From: a virus
DNA length: 28,651 nucleotides
IMG/VR virus record: IMGVR_UViG_3300041964_000176
Span: 1 to 28,651 of that record
Reading direction: 5' to 3' (one strand)
Shown here: positions 28,079-28,651 of the stretch, piece by piece
How positions within the stretch are numbered: the stretch's first letter is position 1
Layout: every line of letters starts with the position of its first letter
Made by a program: the position numbers and the translations under genes
The notes under the pieces: generated by a model
What the model saw: the letters and a program-made list of their open reading frames with translations, nothing else
The model's database searches: none
Told to the model about the DNA's origin: nothing

Positions 28079-28291
28079 CTACTCCCACCAAGTGTCAGAT
28101 CGTTTCCACGGCTCCTGCCAGTCTTGCGACCAATCTTCATCCACAACATTGTCGCATTCATGACACCCTATGCATTCTTGCCCGTCTAATCCACAAACGC
28201 ACAAATCGCCGCCACAAAAGCAAACGACAAATCCAGTGTCGCTGCACCCTTGGCTCATCACTTCGTTCAGTAAACTATCTGTGTATGGCAT
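28079..28291 (-). CDS. Cysteine-rich small protein
   Basis: 70 residues; ATG 28291, with a second Met at residue 12. Cysteines cluster as Cys-Phe-Cys-Gly-Gly-Asp-Leu-Cys-Val-Cys-Gly and Cys-Ile-Gly-Cys-His-Glu-Cys, suggesting metal binding. The tail is Trp/Asp-rich. No family recognised. HIP1 lies one base further from this start than in the next three genes. Confidence 0.6.
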   Translation of the reverse strand: MPYTDSLLNEVMSQGCSDTGFVVCFCGGDLCVCGLDGQECIGCHECDNVVDEDWSQDWQEPWKRSDTWWE

Positions 28292-28303
28292 TAGCGATCG
28301 CCC

Positions 28304-28555
28304 TCAATCTCTACCATCAATATCGACAGTAGCCGCAGGAGTGCTGCTTTTAGCCTCCAATTCGTACCGCTCCAAGTACATAGAAGCAGTCTGAGTACTA
28401 TTCCTAGCCGCTGCTAAGTACTGTGCGGCTGGGCTGTTGCTCATAGAGTCGCGTTTTTCTGACAAGTGAGAGTCGAGGGCTTTCACGATGTCGGTCAAAG
28501 TATGACCAGCGGCTTGCATTTCAGCAAAGTAGTCTTGGATGGATTTAATCGTCAT
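28304..28555 (-). CDS. Hypothetical helical protein, 83 residues
   Basis: ATG 28555 with AGGAG about 7 bases upstream. N-terminal helices (Ile-Gln-Asp-Tyr-Phe-Ala-Glu-Met and Thr-Asp-Ile-Val-Lys-Ala-Leu-Asp), an Ala/Gln-rich middle and a disordered Thr/Ala tail. First intact gene of the five-gene minus-strand run at the window end. Confidence 0.65.
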   Translation of the reverse strand: MTIKSIQDYFAEMQAAGHTLTDIVKALDSHLSEKRDSMSNSPAAQYLAAARNSTQTASMYLERYELEAKSSTPAATVDIDGRD

Positions 28556-28651
28556 TGAGATGACTCCTTTTAAAAGTTTTTAGCACTTCTTCTATTCTCT
28601 CTGCATTCGATTTTAATTCGGCAGTTGTCACCCGAAAACCATGATTACTTC
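28545..28651 (-). CDS. Partial C-terminus of a gene entering from the right
   Basis: An open minus-strand frame enters from the window edge and ends at TAA 28547-28545. Its residues (Thr-Ala-Glu-Leu-Lys-Ser-Asn-Ala-Glu-Arg-Ile-Glu-Glu-Val-Leu) are helical and protein-like. It overlaps the start of the next gene by 11 bases, whose Shine-Dalgarno lies inside it. Confidence 0.5.
   Translation of the reverse strand, partial: SNHGFRVTTAELKSNAERIEEVLKTFKRSHLNDD

Overview
The window looks like cyanobacterial DNA. The palindrome GCGATCGC (HIP1) occurs about forty times by eye, and several proteins resemble families I know from filamentous cyanobacteria. The gene content is that of a prophage or phage-derived accessory island, not core chromosome: small and large terminase subunits, two KilA-N proteins, an HNH nuclease, a GH19 plus C39 cell-wall hydrolase, a possible two-helix holin-like protein, a tail or fibre-like protein, a glycosyltransferase, four ribbon-helix-helix regulators and many short phage-type genes. 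No portal, capsid or integrase is visible, so the window is part of the element or a decayed version of it.

Layout. 1-2.8 kb: a tail-like gene and a glycosyltransferase, both frame-disrupted but joined by an ATGA overlap once repaired. 2.8-3.7 kb: short ORFs and a TnpB relic. 3.7-5.8 kb: a two-component cluster made of a divergent membrane histidine kinase, an 88-residue protein that is only a HisKA-like phosphoacceptor domain, and a single-domain response regulator. 5.8-7.4 kb: a frameshifted antirepressor-like gene and a CoiA-like nuclease. 7.6-9.1 kb: the cell-wall hydrolase. 9.2-9.9 kb: a three-gene operon led by an RHH protein with an operator over its -10 box. 9.9-10.4 kb: a nested inverted repeat. 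10.4-12.6 kb: a winged-helix-like protein overlapped by another gene, a holin-like protein, a zinc ribbon and an RHH protein. 12.6-12.9 kb: a tnpB-less IS200/IS605-type element. 12.9-15 kb: KilA-N and small phage genes. 15.0-18 kb: an FHA and membrane coiled-coil pair divergent from a four-gene operon with a DnaJ protein. 18-21 kb: small genes and a T5orf172-type protein. 21.1-24.6 kb: terS and terL on the minus strand, separated by an opposing GIY-YIG gene. 24.7-28.65 kb: KilA-N/P63C, a zinc-finger/HTH regulator, HNH and a run of small minus-strand genes.

Most notable: (1) the GIY-YIG protein between terS and terL carries six tandem helix-turn-helix-like modules, each exactly 28 residues from its LG-type landmark to its GI landmark; (2) a dispersed palindrome, TGACCGGAGTCTCCGGTCA, sits at gene 3' ends and supplies the TGA stop codon of four genes; (3) the stand-alone HisKA-like phosphoacceptor next to a receiver protein; (4) several IS200/IS605 right-end and guide-RNA relics, one of which forms the stop codon of a KilA-N gene. 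Three frameshifts can each be repaired by deleting one G from a G run, so sequencing error is a serious alternative to gene decay.
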